From NCBI GenBank assembly GCA_003054655.1, contig QAYZ01000008.1, positions 34,571 to 98,570 of the forward strand: DNA of 64,000 bases. The letters are read 5' to 3'. The position numbers and the translations under genes are program-made. The notes below the pieces were generated by a model that was not told the DNA's origin, ran no database searches, and worked only from the letters and a program-made list of their open reading frames with translations. Source of the DNA: Spartobacteria bacterium LR76. Lineage in GTDB: Bacteria > Verrucomicrobiota > Verrucomicrobiia > Chthoniobacterales > Terrimicrobiaceae. Of the stretch, positions 1 through 9,373 are shown piece by piece. Within the stretch, counting starts at the first letter, position 1, and each line of letters begins with the position of its first letter.

Positions 1-35
1 GGCGCAAAGCGCTCAGCCAGTTGAACTGATCCTCC

Positions 36-1130
36 ATGTCCCGAGTCCTTATCCTAACCGCCAGCATGGGCGAAGGCCACAACACGGCCGCCCGCAACAT
101 TCGCGAAGCCATCATCGCCGAGACGAACGGCACCGCCGAGGTGCTCGTCGCCGATCCCTACACCCGCACCAACCCGGTCATCAACAAATTGATGCAGACC
201 GGGTACTCCACGGCCATCAACAGCTATCCGCGCGCCTGGAAGGTCGTCTTCGAGCTCCTGAGCAAGCCGGGCGTGGTCGAGGGCATGGGGCCCATGCTCA
301 ACGAGCTGACCGCCGCGGTGAAATCGCTGATCGAGGAGTTTCAGCCCGATGTCATCGCCTCGACCTACCCGATCTTTTCCTTCCTCATCAGCAAGATCCG
401 CAAGAAGAACCCCGCTCTCAAGACGCCGCTCTTCACCATCATCACGGATTCCACGATGATCAACTCGGCGTGGTACCGTCACCCCTGCGAGGGGTCGATC
501 GTGGCCGATGAGCAGACGGCGAATGTCCTGAAACACGACGGCGTTCCCTCGGAACGCATCCATGTCCTCGGCTTCCCGGTCAGCCTCGCCTTTGAATCCC
601 TGGCCCCTTGCGAACCACCGGCAAACGGCCACTGGAAGGCGCTCTTTTTCCCCGGAGGCACGTCTCCGCACGCCATTGCCGTCCTGGAGGCCCTCGGCGA
701 GCTGCCCAATCTCGATCTCACCGTCGTGACAGGCCGGCGCCAGCAGGTCATGCGCAAACTTCAGGCTGCAGGAGTCCCGCGCAGGGGCAGGCTCATCGGG
801 TGGACGGACCAGATGCCCCACCTCATGGCCACCCACCATGTCTTCATCGGCAAGGCTGGCGGCGCGACCGTACAGGAGGCCATCACGGCAGAAATCCCCT
901 TCCTCGTCAGCCATGTCGTACCGGGGCAGGAGGAGGGCAACATCTCGCTCATCGAGCAATGCGGCATCGGCGCTCTCGCCGTGGGCGCTCCCAGCCGGCT
1001 GCGCGATGTCGTGGCCGGCATGCAGGCCAATGACGGGGCAGTCTGGAAAGCCTGGCGATGCAATCTGGCGAAGATGAAAAAGCCCTCGGCGTCGCGCGCC
1101 ATAGCGAAGTTTCTCCTCGCCCACGTGTGA
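36..1130 (+). CDS. MGDG synthase-like (UgtP-type) lipid glycosyltransferase
   Basis: Predicted to transfer a sugar from a nucleotide-sugar to diacylglycerol or a related lipid at the inner membrane. The N-terminal half opens with SMGEGHNTAARN (about residues 10-21), the glycine/histidine-rich acceptor motif of the monogalactosyldiacylglycerol synthase family. The C-terminal half has the donor-site pattern GKAGGATVQEA (about residues 272-282) followed by PGQEEGN. At 364 aa it is close to bacterial UgtP/MGDG synthases, so it looks complete. The ATG at 36 follows a TCCTCC stretch without a clear Shine-Dalgarno. Bases 3-29 read as the last codons of an upstream same-strand gene ending RKALSQLN, but too little is visible to annotate it. 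The stop overlaps a GTG start of the next gene, which implies translational coupling. Acceptor and sugar are not predictable. Confidence 0.85.
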   Translation: MSRVLILTASMGEGHNTAARNIREAIIAETNGTAEVLVADPYTRTNPVINKLMQTGYSTAINSYPRAWKVVFELLSKPGVVEGMGPMLNELTAAVKSLIEEFQPDVIASTYPIFSFLISKIRKKNPALKTPLFTIITDSTMINSAWYRHPCEGSIVADEQTANVLKHDGVPSERIHVLGFPVSLAFESLAPCEPPANGHWKALFFPGGTSPHAIAVLEALGELPNLDLTVVTGRRQQVMRKLQAAGVPRRGRLIGWTDQMPHLMATHHVFIGKAGGATVQEAITAEIPFLVSHVVPGQEEGNISLIEQCGIGALAVGAPSRLRDVVAGMQANDGAVWKAWRCNLAKMKKPSASRAIAKFLLAHV

Positions 1131-1933
1131 CCAGCATCTTCCGGCGCTATGCGGACGTGTACGCTATCATGTTCCGCAATTCCCTGATCCGGGAGATGAG
1201 CTTCAAGGCCAACTTCCTCCTCTGGATGCTGGTCGAGGTCCTCTGGTTTATCGGGCAGCTCGTCTTCATCGAGGTCATCTTCAGCTACGTCGAGCGGATC
1301 GGGGACTGGACGAAATGGGAGGTCGTTCTCCTCGTGGGAACCCACCAGCTCATTTCCCAGATTTTTCAGGCGTTCTTTTACGCCAATCTCTCCGCTTTGC
1401 CTGAGCTGGTGCGCACGGGACGGCTCGATTTTCTCCTGCTCCAGCCCATCGACGGCCAGTTTGCCGTTTCCACCAAGCAGTTCGGCCTCGACAGCATGAT
1501 CAACGCCCTCATCGGCGTGGCCTTCATCGTCATGGCGCTGGTCAAGCTCGCCGTCGTCCCGACCGCGGGCCAGATCGCGCTCTTTTGCGCCGCCGTGCTC
1601 CTCGGGGTGATGATCCACTACAGCATTTTCCTGCTCCTCGCCACGGCGAGCTTCTGGATCGTGCGGACCGAGGGGCTCATCTACGGGTACTACAGTATTT
1701 TTAATATTGGCCGATATCCGGATGTCATCTTCACCGGCGCGTTCAAGTTCGTCTTCAGTTGGATCATCCCGGTCATCGTGGTGACGAATGTCCCGGCCCG
1801 CCTGCTTTTGCGCACCGGAGATTCCGCGTGGGTACTGCTGGGGCAGTTGCTCATGGCGGCCGCGTTTGTCCTCGCCGCCACGCGGGTGTACTGGAAGCTC
1901 TCGCTGCGCCGGTACTCCAGCGCCAGTTCCTAG
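1127..1933 (+). CDS. ABC-2 family transporter permease (ABC2_membrane_6/DUF990 type)
   Basis: About 268 aa with six hydrophobic segments and a short basic N-terminus (VTSIFRRYADVYAIMFRNSL), typical of the ABC-2 permease family that usually works as a pair of permeases plus an ATPase. I chose the GTG at 1127 because it overlaps the upstream TGA (GTGA); a longer reading frame from 1058 would run far into the glycosyltransferase gene. No ATPase for it lies in the window, so partners are probably to the left or elsewhere. The stop shares the CTAG tetranucleotide with the stop of the convergent resB gene, so the two genes overlap by 4 bp tail to tail. The substrate is unknown; an envelope lipid or glycan is an inference from the neighbouring glycosyltransferase. 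Confidence 0.75.
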   Translation: MTSIFRRYADVYAIMFRNSLIREMSFKANFLLWMLVEVLWFIGQLVFIEVIFSYVERIGDWTKWEVVLLVGTHQLISQIFQAFFYANLSALPELVRTGRLDFLLLQPIDGQFAVSTKQFGLDSMINALIGVAFIVMALVKLAVVPTAGQIALFCAAVLLGVMIHYSIFLLLATASFWIVRTEGLIYGYYSIFNIGRYPDVIFTGAFKFVFSWIIPVIVVTNVPARLLLRTGDSAWVLLGQLLMAAAFVLAATRVYWKLSLRRYSSASS

Positions 1934-3732
1934 GCCGCCTTCTTAGGCTTCCAGTAAAACATGATCCCGATGCCGATGCAGATGGCAAGGGAACCGATCC
2001 ATTTCAGGAGCCAGCCCGGATCGTAGAGCACCTGAAGCGTCGTCTCATCGAGGTCGCGGGGGTTCCACTGGGCCTGGGAGAACTTGTAGTTGATCCCGGT
2101 AAGATTCGCCCAAAGCGTGCCAGGGAAACTGGCGGGATAGTTCATACGGGCGACACCGGTCTTGGTCGTTCCGTTCTGCAAGTCCCGGAATTCAATCGTC
2201 GCCCGGAAATCCGCCGGGGTATCCGTGCCTTCGTCACGCGGCACCTCGAAGTTGACCAACTGGAGCGTGAAAGGAAGCGTCTGCGGGCGGAGGCCGTACC
2301 CGAAGCGCGCAGTGTTATTGCCCGCCGTAAGGACTGTCACCTCACCCGACTCGATCCACCTATCGGCTCCACGCGAGCCATCGGCATTCATCAGGTGGGC
2401 GCGAATGCCGGGAATGCCCTGCACGCCCTTGGGCAGCTCGGGGCCGGGTTTCACTGTGGAAGTCACCTGCGCCTGGGGCAGGATTTCCTCCACCTGCACC
2501 TGCCAGTCGGCCCAGCGAAGCGGGATTGTCTCGCCCTTCGCAGCCTGACCGCTGGCGTAGACCTGGCCTCCGCGCGAAAGCTGGTACTTCAAAACGCCAT
2601 CCTCGATCGCGGCCTTGAAGAGCGGCTTGGCATCGGCGGTCTCCGCGCCTTTCGCGATGCGCACGAGCAGGGCGGGATTATTCGGCTGGTCGCTGCGGCT
2701 CGTGGGCTGGCCGTTCTGCATGGCGAAGTCCGGCCAGTACCGCTCAACCGAGATCAGCGCCCCGGCCTCGTGGAAGGTCTGTCCGACAACCTCCTCGCGG
2801 GCATAGGTCGCTCCCGTTCCATCCGGTGCCACCACGGTGACCGTCCTGCCATCCGGGCTGAGCCTCACGCCGATACCCGTGGTGATGGGTCCCGTGACAA
2901 CCGGGGCAAATTTCGCAAAAACCATCTGCGTCTCGCGGGGAATCTCTGTCGCTTCCCCGGTGAGCGTCGGAACGAGCGAGACACGCGCGAGACCAAAGAA
3001 ATCCCTCTCGTCCGCCCGGCCTGCCTGCACGATGAGGGGCATTTCCAGCGACTGGCCCATCATGCGGCTGGCGAAATGAAGCTGCACTCCCTCTCCTCCG
3101 GTTCCATTGGAAGCGGCGACGAGCTTTTCCTCGCGAACCACGTTGGGGGAAAAATCATCGGCCACCACTTTCATCCCGGTTTCCGGCACCTGAAACGTCC
3201 TGGGCCGATCCGGCGACAAGCGGGCCGTTTCTCCATCGAAGGGCATGATGTAGACGCCATCCTGGGACGGACTCTCCATCCAGATGACGCTTTGGCTGGT
3301 CGTGACGCGGTTGACCGGCGGAGCACCCTTCAGGAGGGTGACATTGCCCTCAAATCCCGTGTGCAGACCGATCATCGCCCCGGCCAGCAAGGTGATGATG
3401 CCGTAATGCGTCACAATGAACCCGACATGCTTCTGCTGCCAGGGCCAGCGTGTGAGCGTAACGGCGAAGAGATTGATGCACAGGAGGACGAGGCCGAAGA
3501 GAAACCACGGCGATTTGTAAATGTAGACCTGGGCGAAGCGCGTGTTGAACCCCGACTCCGTGAACGTCGCCGCCGCGCAGGCAATGGCAATGGCCCCCAG
3601 CAGGATGACGGCGAACTTCAGCGATCCGAGGATGTGAACGACCCGCCAAAAGGTCGAGCGACGCTGGCGTGCCGCGATCATCTCCCGGCGGAGGCGGGCG
3701 GCATCGGGGGCGGGAGTTACATCAGCGGTCAT
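1930..3732 (-). CDS. resB: ResB-like cytochrome c biogenesis protein
   Basis: Membrane component of the System II (ResB/CcsA) pathway, which carries haem across the membrane and ligates it to apocytochrome c. The 600-aa protein has a basic N-terminus, three clustered transmembrane segments within about residues 30-125 (including a VGFIVTHYGIITLLAGAMIG stretch with a conserved-looking His), a long periplasmic domain and one C-terminal transmembrane helix just before a KPKKAA tail. This topology is the ResB family's. Its usual partner CcsA is encoded about 22 kb away at 25872-26654. The start at 3732 is the first ATG of the frame and leaves a short divergent promoter region shared with the AsmA-like gene. 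The long opposite-strand frame over this gene is a high-GC shadow. Confidence 0.85.
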   Translation of the reverse strand: MTADVTPAPDAARLRREMIAARQRRSTFWRVVHILGSLKFAVILLGAIAIACAAATFTESGFNTRFAQVYIYKSPWFLFGLVLLCINLFAVTLTRWPWQQKHVGFIVTHYGIITLLAGAMIGLHTGFEGNVTLLKGAPPVNRVTTSQSVIWMESPSQDGVYIMPFDGETARLSPDRPRTFQVPETGMKVVADDFSPNVVREEKLVAASNGTGGEGVQLHFASRMMGQSLEMPLIVQAGRADERDFFGLARVSLVPTLTGEATEIPRETQMVFAKFAPVVTGPITTGIGVRLSPDGRTVTVVAPDGTGATYAREEVVGQTFHEAGALISVERYWPDFAMQNGQPTSRSDQPNNPALLVRIAKGAETADAKPLFKAAIEDGVLKYQLSRGGQVYASGQAAKGETIPLRWADWQVQVEEILPQAQVTSTVKPGPELPKGVQGIPGIRAHLMNADGSRGADRWIESGEVTVLTAGNNTARFGYGLRPQTLPFTLQLVNFEVPRDEGTDTPADFRATIEFRDLQNGTTKTGVARMNYPASFPGTLWANLTGINYKFSQAQWNPRDLDETTLQVLYDPGWLLKWIGSLAICIGIGIMFYWKPKKAA

Positions 3733-3809
3733 GACCGGAAGGAAGCTATTGCGTCAGGCGATTATTTCAACCATTGGCGTCAGGGCACATTCGAGGTACG
3801 TTCCCGGCG

Positions 3810-5171
3810 ATGCCGCAGTTTCCCCGTGCTCTCCGCTGGATCATCCCGTGCTCGGTCGTGGTCCTCTTCCTGGCCGCTCTCGCCATCGGCTCCCTCTGGG
3901 TAAAGTCCTACCTGCGAAGCGACGCCTTTCGCCACCTGATCGAGGAAAAGACAGGCGAAGCCGTGAAAGGCCGGGCCGCCTACGAACCGCTCCGCTGGAT
4001 CGGGGCGTCGGTTTTCTCCAATCAGCTCTCCATCACGGGCGAGGCGGGTTCCCCGCTCGCCAGCCTGACTGCCGACCAGCTCCGTGCAACCATAGCCTGG
4101 CGCGCCATCTTTGACGGAGCGTGGCGCATCGAGAACCTCGAGTCCGCCCGCGTGCTCGCCACCTTCCGCCCGGGTTCCTTCGCCTCGGAGTCCTCATCGT
4201 CGCTGGCCTCGTCGCCAGAGCCCGCCATCGCCAAATGGCTGCCGCATCGCTTTGAGATCGGCTCGGTTTCCACCCCTCTTGCCTCGGTGCGTTTCCTGGA
4301 CGCGGCGGACAAGGAGCGATTTACCCTCGCCGAAAGCTCGCTGCGCATGAAGCCCGACGGAGCAAGCTGGCTGCTGGAGGGCCAGGGGGGGATGTTCACC
4401 GTCGCAGGATTTCCCCAGATGAAAGTCGAGAGCTTCCGCTCGCGCATCCACAAGGACGTGTTTTTCCTCACCGATTCCCAGCTTCAGCTAGGCGACTCCG
4501 GACTCGTGACCGTCTCCGGGGAATTCTCCAAAGCCGCCAAGGTGCGGGTGGCATGGGATCGCGTGAATATCGACCAGTTTCTCGCGCCCCACTGGCGGAA
4601 AAAGCTCTCCGCCACCATGGCGGGAACAGCCGACATCGTCGTGCCGGACGGTCGGAATGCGACGGCGACGGGCAAATTCACCCTCACCGAGGGTCTGGTG
4701 CAAAAGGTGCCGCTCCTCGATCAAATCGCGAAATTCACCGGAGCTCCCCAATTTCGCCGCATGCCCGTACAGGAGGTCTCATCCGATTTCTCCTGGCAAA
4801 ACGGCATCCTCACGCTGACGAATTTCATCGGCGAGTCCAAGGGCCTGCTGCGCCTGGAGGGCACCTGCACGATCGGAGCTGGCCAGCAAATCGATGGCAC
4901 CTTCCGCATCGGCGTCACGCCGCAGACGGTGCAGTGGCTGCCGGGTTCGCGAGAGAAAGTCTTCACCGAAGCCGGGGAGGGCTATCTTTGGACCTCGCTC
5001 AAGATCGGCGGCACGGTGGAAAATCCCACCGAAGACCTTTCCGGTCGGTTGCTTGCCGCCATGGGCGAACAGGTGATCGAAGAGGGAACAAAAGCCCTCG
5101 ATAATCTCCCCGCTCCCGCCCGCGAAGGTGCAAAACAGGCGCTCGACCTGCTGAAGCCTTTTTTCCAGTAA
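3810..5171 (+). CDS. AsmA-like envelope protein
   Basis: A 453-aa protein with one N-terminal membrane anchor (residues about 8-30, WIIPCSVVVLFLAALAIGSL) followed by a long beta-rich periplasmic region. The C-terminal part contains a DGTFRIGVTPQT-type repeat and a short terminal helix, as in AsmA/DUF3971-like proteins that may help move lipids between membranes. I chose the ATG at 3810 because it precedes a good signal-anchor; an in-frame TTG at 3774 would add 12 polar residues. It is transcribed away from resB and ends 10 bp from the convergent amidase gene. The family call rests on overall architecture, not on a sharp motif, so a generic hypothetical exported protein remains possible. Confidence 0.5.
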   Translation: MPQFPRALRWIIPCSVVVLFLAALAIGSLWVKSYLRSDAFRHLIEEKTGEAVKGRAAYEPLRWIGASVFSNQLSITGEAGSPLASLTADQLRATIAWRAIFDGAWRIENLESARVLATFRPGSFASESSSSLASSPEPAIAKWLPHRFEIGSVSTPLASVRFLDAADKERFTLAESSLRMKPDGASWLLEGQGGMFTVAGFPQMKVESFRSRIHKDVFFLTDSQLQLGDSGLVTVSGEFSKAAKVRVAWDRVNIDQFLAPHWRKKLSATMAGTADIVVPDGRNATATGKFTLTEGLVQKVPLLDQIAKFTGAPQFRRMPVQEVSSDFSWQNGILTLTNFIGESKGLLRLEGTCTIGAGQQIDGTFRIGVTPQTVQWLPGSREKVFTEAGEGYLWTSLKIGGTVENPTEDLSGRLLAAMGEQVIEEGTKALDNLPAPAREGAKQALDLLKPFFQ

Positions 5172-5181
5172 CCCGGCCCGG

Positions 5182-5787
5182 TCAGAGCTGGCGGCGGTAG
5201 TCGAGGATGCCCTGGGCAATGGCCCGGGCCAGACGATCCCGATAGGCGGCGCTGCGAGCCAGCGCGGTATCCTGGGGATTCGTCAGAAAGCCGCACTCCA
5301 CCAGCACAGCGGTCTTTTTGTTGTTTCGCAGGACATAGTACCGGGCGCGCTTGATGCCGCGGTTGTCGCCATCGGTGGTGGCTGCCACGCGGCGATGAAT
5401 GTAGCTGGCCAGCCGTGCGCCCGACTGGCTGAAATAAAACGTCTCGACGCCGCGGGCTCCGACGCGGGTGGCGGAGTTGAAGTGGATGCTGACGAAAACC
5501 GCGTTCGACTGCCGGTTGGAGGCCGCGACGCGGAAAGAAAGCGGTATGAAGGTATCGTCGCTGCGGGTCATGACGACACGCAGCCCGGCATTCTGCAGAT
5601 ACGTACGCACCCGCTTGGACACATCGAGCGCCACGCCTTTTTCCGGGATGATGTTCTGGGGTATGCCTCCCCGGTCGCTGCCGCCATGGCCGGCGTCGAT
5701 CACGACGGTACTAAACGGCGCTGCGACGACCCCGGCAGCGGAAAGAACAAACCAGACAACAATGGCTAGGAACGCACGCAGAAACAT
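5182..5787 (-). CDS. N-acetylmuramoyl-L-alanine amidase (Amidase_3)
   Basis: Zinc amidase that cuts the amide bond between MurNAc and the stem peptide in peptidoglycan. It is 201 aa. An N-terminal signal sequence (FLRAFLAIVVWFVLSAAG) is followed directly by the catalytic domain: VVIDAGHGG with His34, a Glu near residue 49 (IPEKGVALD), the second His in VSIHFNSA, and the catalytic Glu in VLVECGFLTNP near the end. All expected zinc and catalytic positions are visible. There is no SPOR, LysM or AMIN domain, so targeting must come from elsewhere. The frame is open for another 178 codons upstream, but that part is antisense to the MoxR gene; the ATG at 5787 directly precedes the signal peptide and is the sensible start. 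Confidence 0.88.
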   Translation of the reverse strand: MFLRAFLAIVVWFVLSAAGVVAAPFSTVVIDAGHGGSDRGGIPQNIIPEKGVALDVSKRVRTYLQNAGLRVVMTRSDDTFIPLSFRVAASNRQSNAVFVSIHFNSATRVGARGVETFYFSQSGARLASYIHRRVAATTDGDNRGIKRARYYVLRNNKKTAVLVECGFLTNPQDTALARSAAYRDRLARAIAQGILDYRRQL

Positions 5788-5898
5788 GGAATCGATGAGG
5801 CACCTGTAAACCACCTCCTCGCTCCACACAAGACCAGCAGACATCTCTTCCTGATTTGCTTGGAAATTTCTTATCAACCCTCCAGATTTTCCCCGTTC

Positions 5899-6885
5899 AT
5901 GGCTGAGATCTCTCCCGAAGCTACCGCCCGGCTGCAACATCTGCGCCGTACGCTCAATGACGTTCTCTTCGGTCAGGAGCAGCTTGTGGATTCTGTCATC
6001 ATCGGCCTGCTCTCGCGCGGGCATCTGCTGCTGGAGGGATTGCCGGGCCTCGGAAAGACCGAGCTGGTCAAGGGACTTGCCAAGACGCTCCAGATGGAGG
6101 CCCGCCGCATCCAGTTCACGCCCGACCTGCTTCCCGGTGACATCACGGGCAATCCGGTGCTCCAGGAGGTCAATGGCCGCCGGGAGTTTGTCTTCCAGCC
6201 TGGGCCGCTCTTCGCGCCCCTTGTACTGGCCGACGAGATCAACCGCGCCTCGCCCAAGACGCAATCCGCCCTGCTGGAAGCCATGCAGGAACGCCGCGTC
6301 ACCGTGATGGGCGAAACGCACCAGCTACCCGAGCCATTTTTCGTTCTCGCCACGCAAAACCCGATCGAACTTGAGGGCACCTATCCGCTGCCCGAGGCGC
6401 AGCTCGACCGCTTCCTTTTCAAGCTCGAGGTCACGCGCAACTCCGTCGAGGTGCTCCAGCGCATCGTCCAGCACCGCGAGATCGGCATCGAGCCGACCGT
6501 GGAGGCTGTGATGAACCGCGAGGAACTCCTCGAACTCAGCTCACTGGCTCGCGCCATTCATCTTCCCGACGTGGTGGCCAACTACATCGCCCGCGTCGTC
6601 GATGCGACGCACGAGATTGCCGGAGTGAAATACGGTGCCAGTCCCCGGGCCGCGCTGGCCCTCGCCGCCGCGGCAAAATCCGCCGCCCTGCTCCACGGGA
6701 GGCCCAACGCCAGCTTCGAAGACGTCGAAGCCCTGGCCCGTCCCGTCCTCCAGCATCGACTGGTCCTCGACTACACCGCACGACTGTCCGGCCGCACCCC
6801 GGCCGAGGTCGTGAGAGAAATCCTCCACATCGTCCCGAAGCAGAGCAAAGCCGCCCCCGACGTATTGAAAGCCGCCAAGCTATGA
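5899..6885 (+). CDS. MoxR family AAA+ ATPase
   Basis: Cytoplasmic AAA+ ATPase of the MoxR/RavA class, 328 aa from the ATG at 5899 (an in-frame TTG at 5860 would add 13 residues). Visible motifs are Walker [10 protein letters not shown], Walker B LADEINRA, sensor 1 in ATQNP and the family signature [14 protein letters not shown]. MoxR proteins usually act as chaperones with DUF58 and von Willebrand A proteins. Here the next gene is instead an exported membrane protein, and no DUF58 gene is seen. The stop codon overlaps the next start (ATGATG at 6882). It is the first gene of a long co-directional series and is divergent from the amidase. Confidence 0.92.
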   Translation: MAEISPEATARLQHLRRTLNDVLFGQEQLVDSVIIGLLSRGHLLLEGLPGLGKTELVKGLAKTLQMEARRIQFTPDLLPGDITGNPVLQEVNGRREFVFQPGPLFAPLVLADEINRASPKTQSALLEAMQERRVTVMGETHQLPEPFFVLATQNPIELEGTYPLPEAQLDRFLFKLEVTRNSVEVLQRIVQHREIGIEPTVEAVMNREELLELSSLARAIHLPDVVANYIARVVDATHEIAGVKYGASPRAALALAAAAKSAALLHGRPNASFEDVEALARPVLQHRLVLDYTARLSGRTPAEVVREILHIVPKQSKAAPDVLKAAKL

Positions 6886-8561
6886 TGCGCCGACTCGCCG
6901 CGGTTCTCTTCGCGCTCTCGACACTGGCCAGCGCCCCGGCCCAGGAGCGTTTCACCGGCATCGAATTTGAGAAAGGCAGCGGGATCGCGATGAAGGTCAC
7001 GAGCCATTACGACGATATCCCGCCTTCCGGGATGCTGCCCATACGGATCGAGGTGGCCAATCGCAGCGCCTCCCCGCGGAGATGGGATGTGCTGGTGATG
7101 CAGTCGACTCCTATGCAGGGAGCCTCGAGCCGCCTACTCGCCTCGGTGGAGGTGCCTGCGCGGAGCGAGCGCTCCTTTGAGCTTCTCGCTCCCTTGCTCA
7201 CTCAGGGCGAGGCCTATCGGTACTCGACCGTTTCCGTTTCCATCTCCGGCTACGGAGTGCGAAACCCGATCGCCTCGATCAATGGGAACTCCAGTGGCCG
7301 CCCCTCCGCCTACACCGGTGTCAGCAAGACCCTGTACGCCGACGTCTGGGAGCACGTCCGGGACCGGCTCCAGAAAAAGAGCCTGAATCTCAACGGCTCC
7401 TCCCTCGACCTGCTCTGGCTGCCAGACGACTGGCGCGCCTTGGCAGGCTTTGACAAGATCGTGCTCACGGCGGATGACTGGCTCGCCCTCGCCGCCGAAC
7501 AGCGCTCCGCCCTGTCAAACTGGCTCATCCTGGGCGGAGATCTCTACCTGGTGGGAGATCCCGCCATCTCCGGGCTGCCTGCCGCAGGCCGCAATGGCGT
7601 GGGCCGGGTGATCTACTGGCCCGCCTCCGGCGACCTGATCGCCCTCCTGTCCGATGTCATCGAGAAGGGCTTCGCCTCGCCGTCGCCGATGGCGGGGTAC
7701 TCCTGGTCCTGGAAGCTGGTCCAGCTCGTGGGCCGTCCCGTGCCGCCATTTATCGCTCTCATCGCCTTTATCATCCTCTTCGCGGTCATCGTCGGACCGG
7801 TGAATTTCCTCCTCTTCGCCCCGGCAGGTCACCGGCATCGGCTTTTCTGGACCACACCACTGATTTCCCTGAGCGCCAGCATCCTGCTGATCCTCCTCAT
7901 CATCCTCTCGGAGGGGTTTGGCGGGAAGGGCAAGTACGTGACAGCCACGATGAGCCTGCCCTCGCGCAACCAAACCGTGATCTGGCAGGAACAGGTCTCC
8001 CGCACCGGCGTGCTGGCGGGCCAGGCTTTCCCCGTCATCCCGGGAAGCACGCTTTCCTCCCTCCCGCTCAGTGATGCTTCCCTCGGTCGGAGAGGGGAGC
8101 GCGGCAAGACTTTCAGCCTTTCCGGCATGACCTGGAGCGGCGATTGGTTCCAAAGCCGCCGGACGCAGGCGCAACGGATCGAGGCCATCGCGCCATCGCG
8201 CGAGCGCGTGGAGATCCGCGGCGACGAGCACGCCCCTCAGGCGCTCTCGACTTTTGGCCAGCCGCTCAACAATTTCTTCTACTTCGACAACAAGGGCAGC
8301 GTCTGGTTTGCCGCGCAGCTCAAGCCGGGAAAACCGCGCACTCTGGCTCCGTCCTCCATGGAAAAATTCGCGGCCTGGAAGAAAATCAATTCCATGGAAG
8401 CCGCCGGAGGGGTGATCAAGGAGGTCATGAAAACCTTCGAGATCGATCCCCCCAACGACAAATTCTTCGCCGCCATGGAATCCGCCCCGCTGCCGACTCT
8501 CAGCTCGTTGAAGTGGACACAGGCCGGAGGTGTGGTATTTGGCGAAGTCCTGCGACCATGA
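6882..8561 (+). CDS. MoxR-associated exported membrane protein of unknown function
   Basis: A 559-aa protein with a signal peptide (about residues 1-21), a beta-rich extracytoplasmic region, two adjacent transmembrane helices near residues 285-345 (the first containing VGPVNFLLF) and a C-terminal soluble region rich in short beta motifs. I do not recognise a named family. GPVNxxxL helices do occur in membrane proteins encoded next to MoxR ATPases, so a role as MoxR partner is a reasonable inference. Its start overlaps the MoxR stop and its own stop overlaps the trpC start (ATGA at 8558), so it is translationally coupled on both sides. Confidence 0.6.
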   Translation: MMRRLAAVLFALSTLASAPAQERFTGIEFEKGSGIAMKVTSHYDDIPPSGMLPIRIEVANRSASPRRWDVLVMQSTPMQGASSRLLASVEVPARSERSFELLAPLLTQGEAYRYSTVSVSISGYGVRNPIASINGNSSGRPSAYTGVSKTLYADVWEHVRDRLQKKSLNLNGSSLDLLWLPDDWRALAGFDKIVLTADDWLALAAEQRSALSNWLILGGDLYLVGDPAISGLPAAGRNGVGRVIYWPASGDLIALLSDVIEKGFASPSPMAGYSWSWKLVQLVGRPVPPFIALIAFIILFAVIVGPVNFLLFAPAGHRHRLFWTTPLISLSASILLILLIILSEGFGGKGKYVTATMSLPSRNQTVIWQEQVSRTGVLAGQAFPVIPGSTLSSLPLSDASLGRRGERGKTFSLSGMTWSGDWFQSRRTQAQRIEAIAPSRERVEIRGDEHAPQALSTFGQPLNNFFYFDNKGSVWFAAQLKPGKPRTLAPSSMEKFAAWKKINSMEAAGGVIKEVMKTFEIDPPNDKFFAAMESAPLPTLSSLKWTQAGGVVFGEVLRP

Positions 8562-9373
8562 CATTTCTCGACCAGATTCTCAAAGATGCGGCAGACGAAC
8601 TCTCCGCGACCAAATCCCGACGCCCGATCACCGAGATCCGGGGCATGATCGCCGACGCCCCGCCGGTGCGTTCGCTGCCCGAATCCCTTGAGGCCGGTTT
8701 CTGCCTCATTGCCGAGATCAAGCAGCGGTCGCCCAGCGTGGGACCGATGCGCGAGGAAAACGTCGCCGACGCTCTCGGTGCTTACGAGGAATCTCCCATC
8801 GTGCGCGGCATCTCGATCCTGACGAATCAACTGCATTTCGGCGGCTCCATCGAATACCTTGCCGCCTGCCGGGCCACGGCGACGAAGCCGCTGCTGCGCA
8901 AGGATTTCATCATGGAGGAGTATCAGGTCCGCGAGGCCCGGGCCTTCGGCGCGGATGCCATCCTCCTCATGGCCAACGTGCTCGATGCCGCACGGCTGGC
9001 GGGCTTTTACGACCTCGCTCGCGAACTCGGCATGCAGGCGCTCTTTGAGGTGCATACCGAGGAGGAAATCGCGATGCTCCCTCCCGATGTGCGCCTGGCG
9101 GGCATCAACAGCCGGAAGTTCAAGTCGACCTCCGGCTTTGTCGGAGCCAAGGGTGCGTCGGACAAGGATTTCAGCCTCGACTACGGTGCGTTTGAGCTAG
9201 CTGCCAAGCTCCCTGCCGGGGCGCTGAAGGTGGCGGAAAGCGGACTTTCCGCCTCAAACGTCGCCTCGGTGCGCGGGAAATTCCACGCGGGCCTCGTCGG
9301 CACGTCGCTGCTGCGCGATTCGCGCGGCATTCGCCCCTGCCTCGGGGAATTCGAGGATGCTCTGCATGGCTGA
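8558..9373 (+). CDS. trpC: Indole-3-glycerol-phosphate synthase
   Basis: Converts carboxyphenylaminodeoxyribulose phosphate to indole-3-glycerol phosphate in tryptophan synthesis. The 271-aa TIM barrel keeps the expected catalytic pieces: Lys55 in AEIKQRSPS, LLRKDFI, the Glu in LFEVHTEEE, Asn in GINSRKF (normally GINNRxL, so slightly divergent) and the phosphate-binding AESGLS. It stands alone, without other trp genes, inside an envelope operon. The ATG at 8558 overlaps the upstream stop, and the gene overlaps the following ABC ATPase by 8 bp. Confidence 0.9.
   Translation: MTFLDQILKDAADELSATKSRRPITEIRGMIADAPPVRSLPESLEAGFCLIAEIKQRSPSVGPMREENVADALGAYEESPIVRGISILTNQLHFGGSIEYLAACRATATKPLLRKDFIMEEYQVREARAFGADAILLMANVLDAARLAGFYDLARELGMQALFEVHTEEEIAMLPPDVRLAGINSRKFKSTSGFVGAKGASDKDFSLDYGAFELAAKLPAGALKVAESGLSASNVASVRGKFHAGLVGTSLLRDSRGIRPCLGEFEDALHG

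Noticed and set aside
1759..3903. A 714-codon plus-strand frame over resB
   Set aside because: Antisense shadow of a well-supported gene; composition is arginine- and proline-rich without domains.
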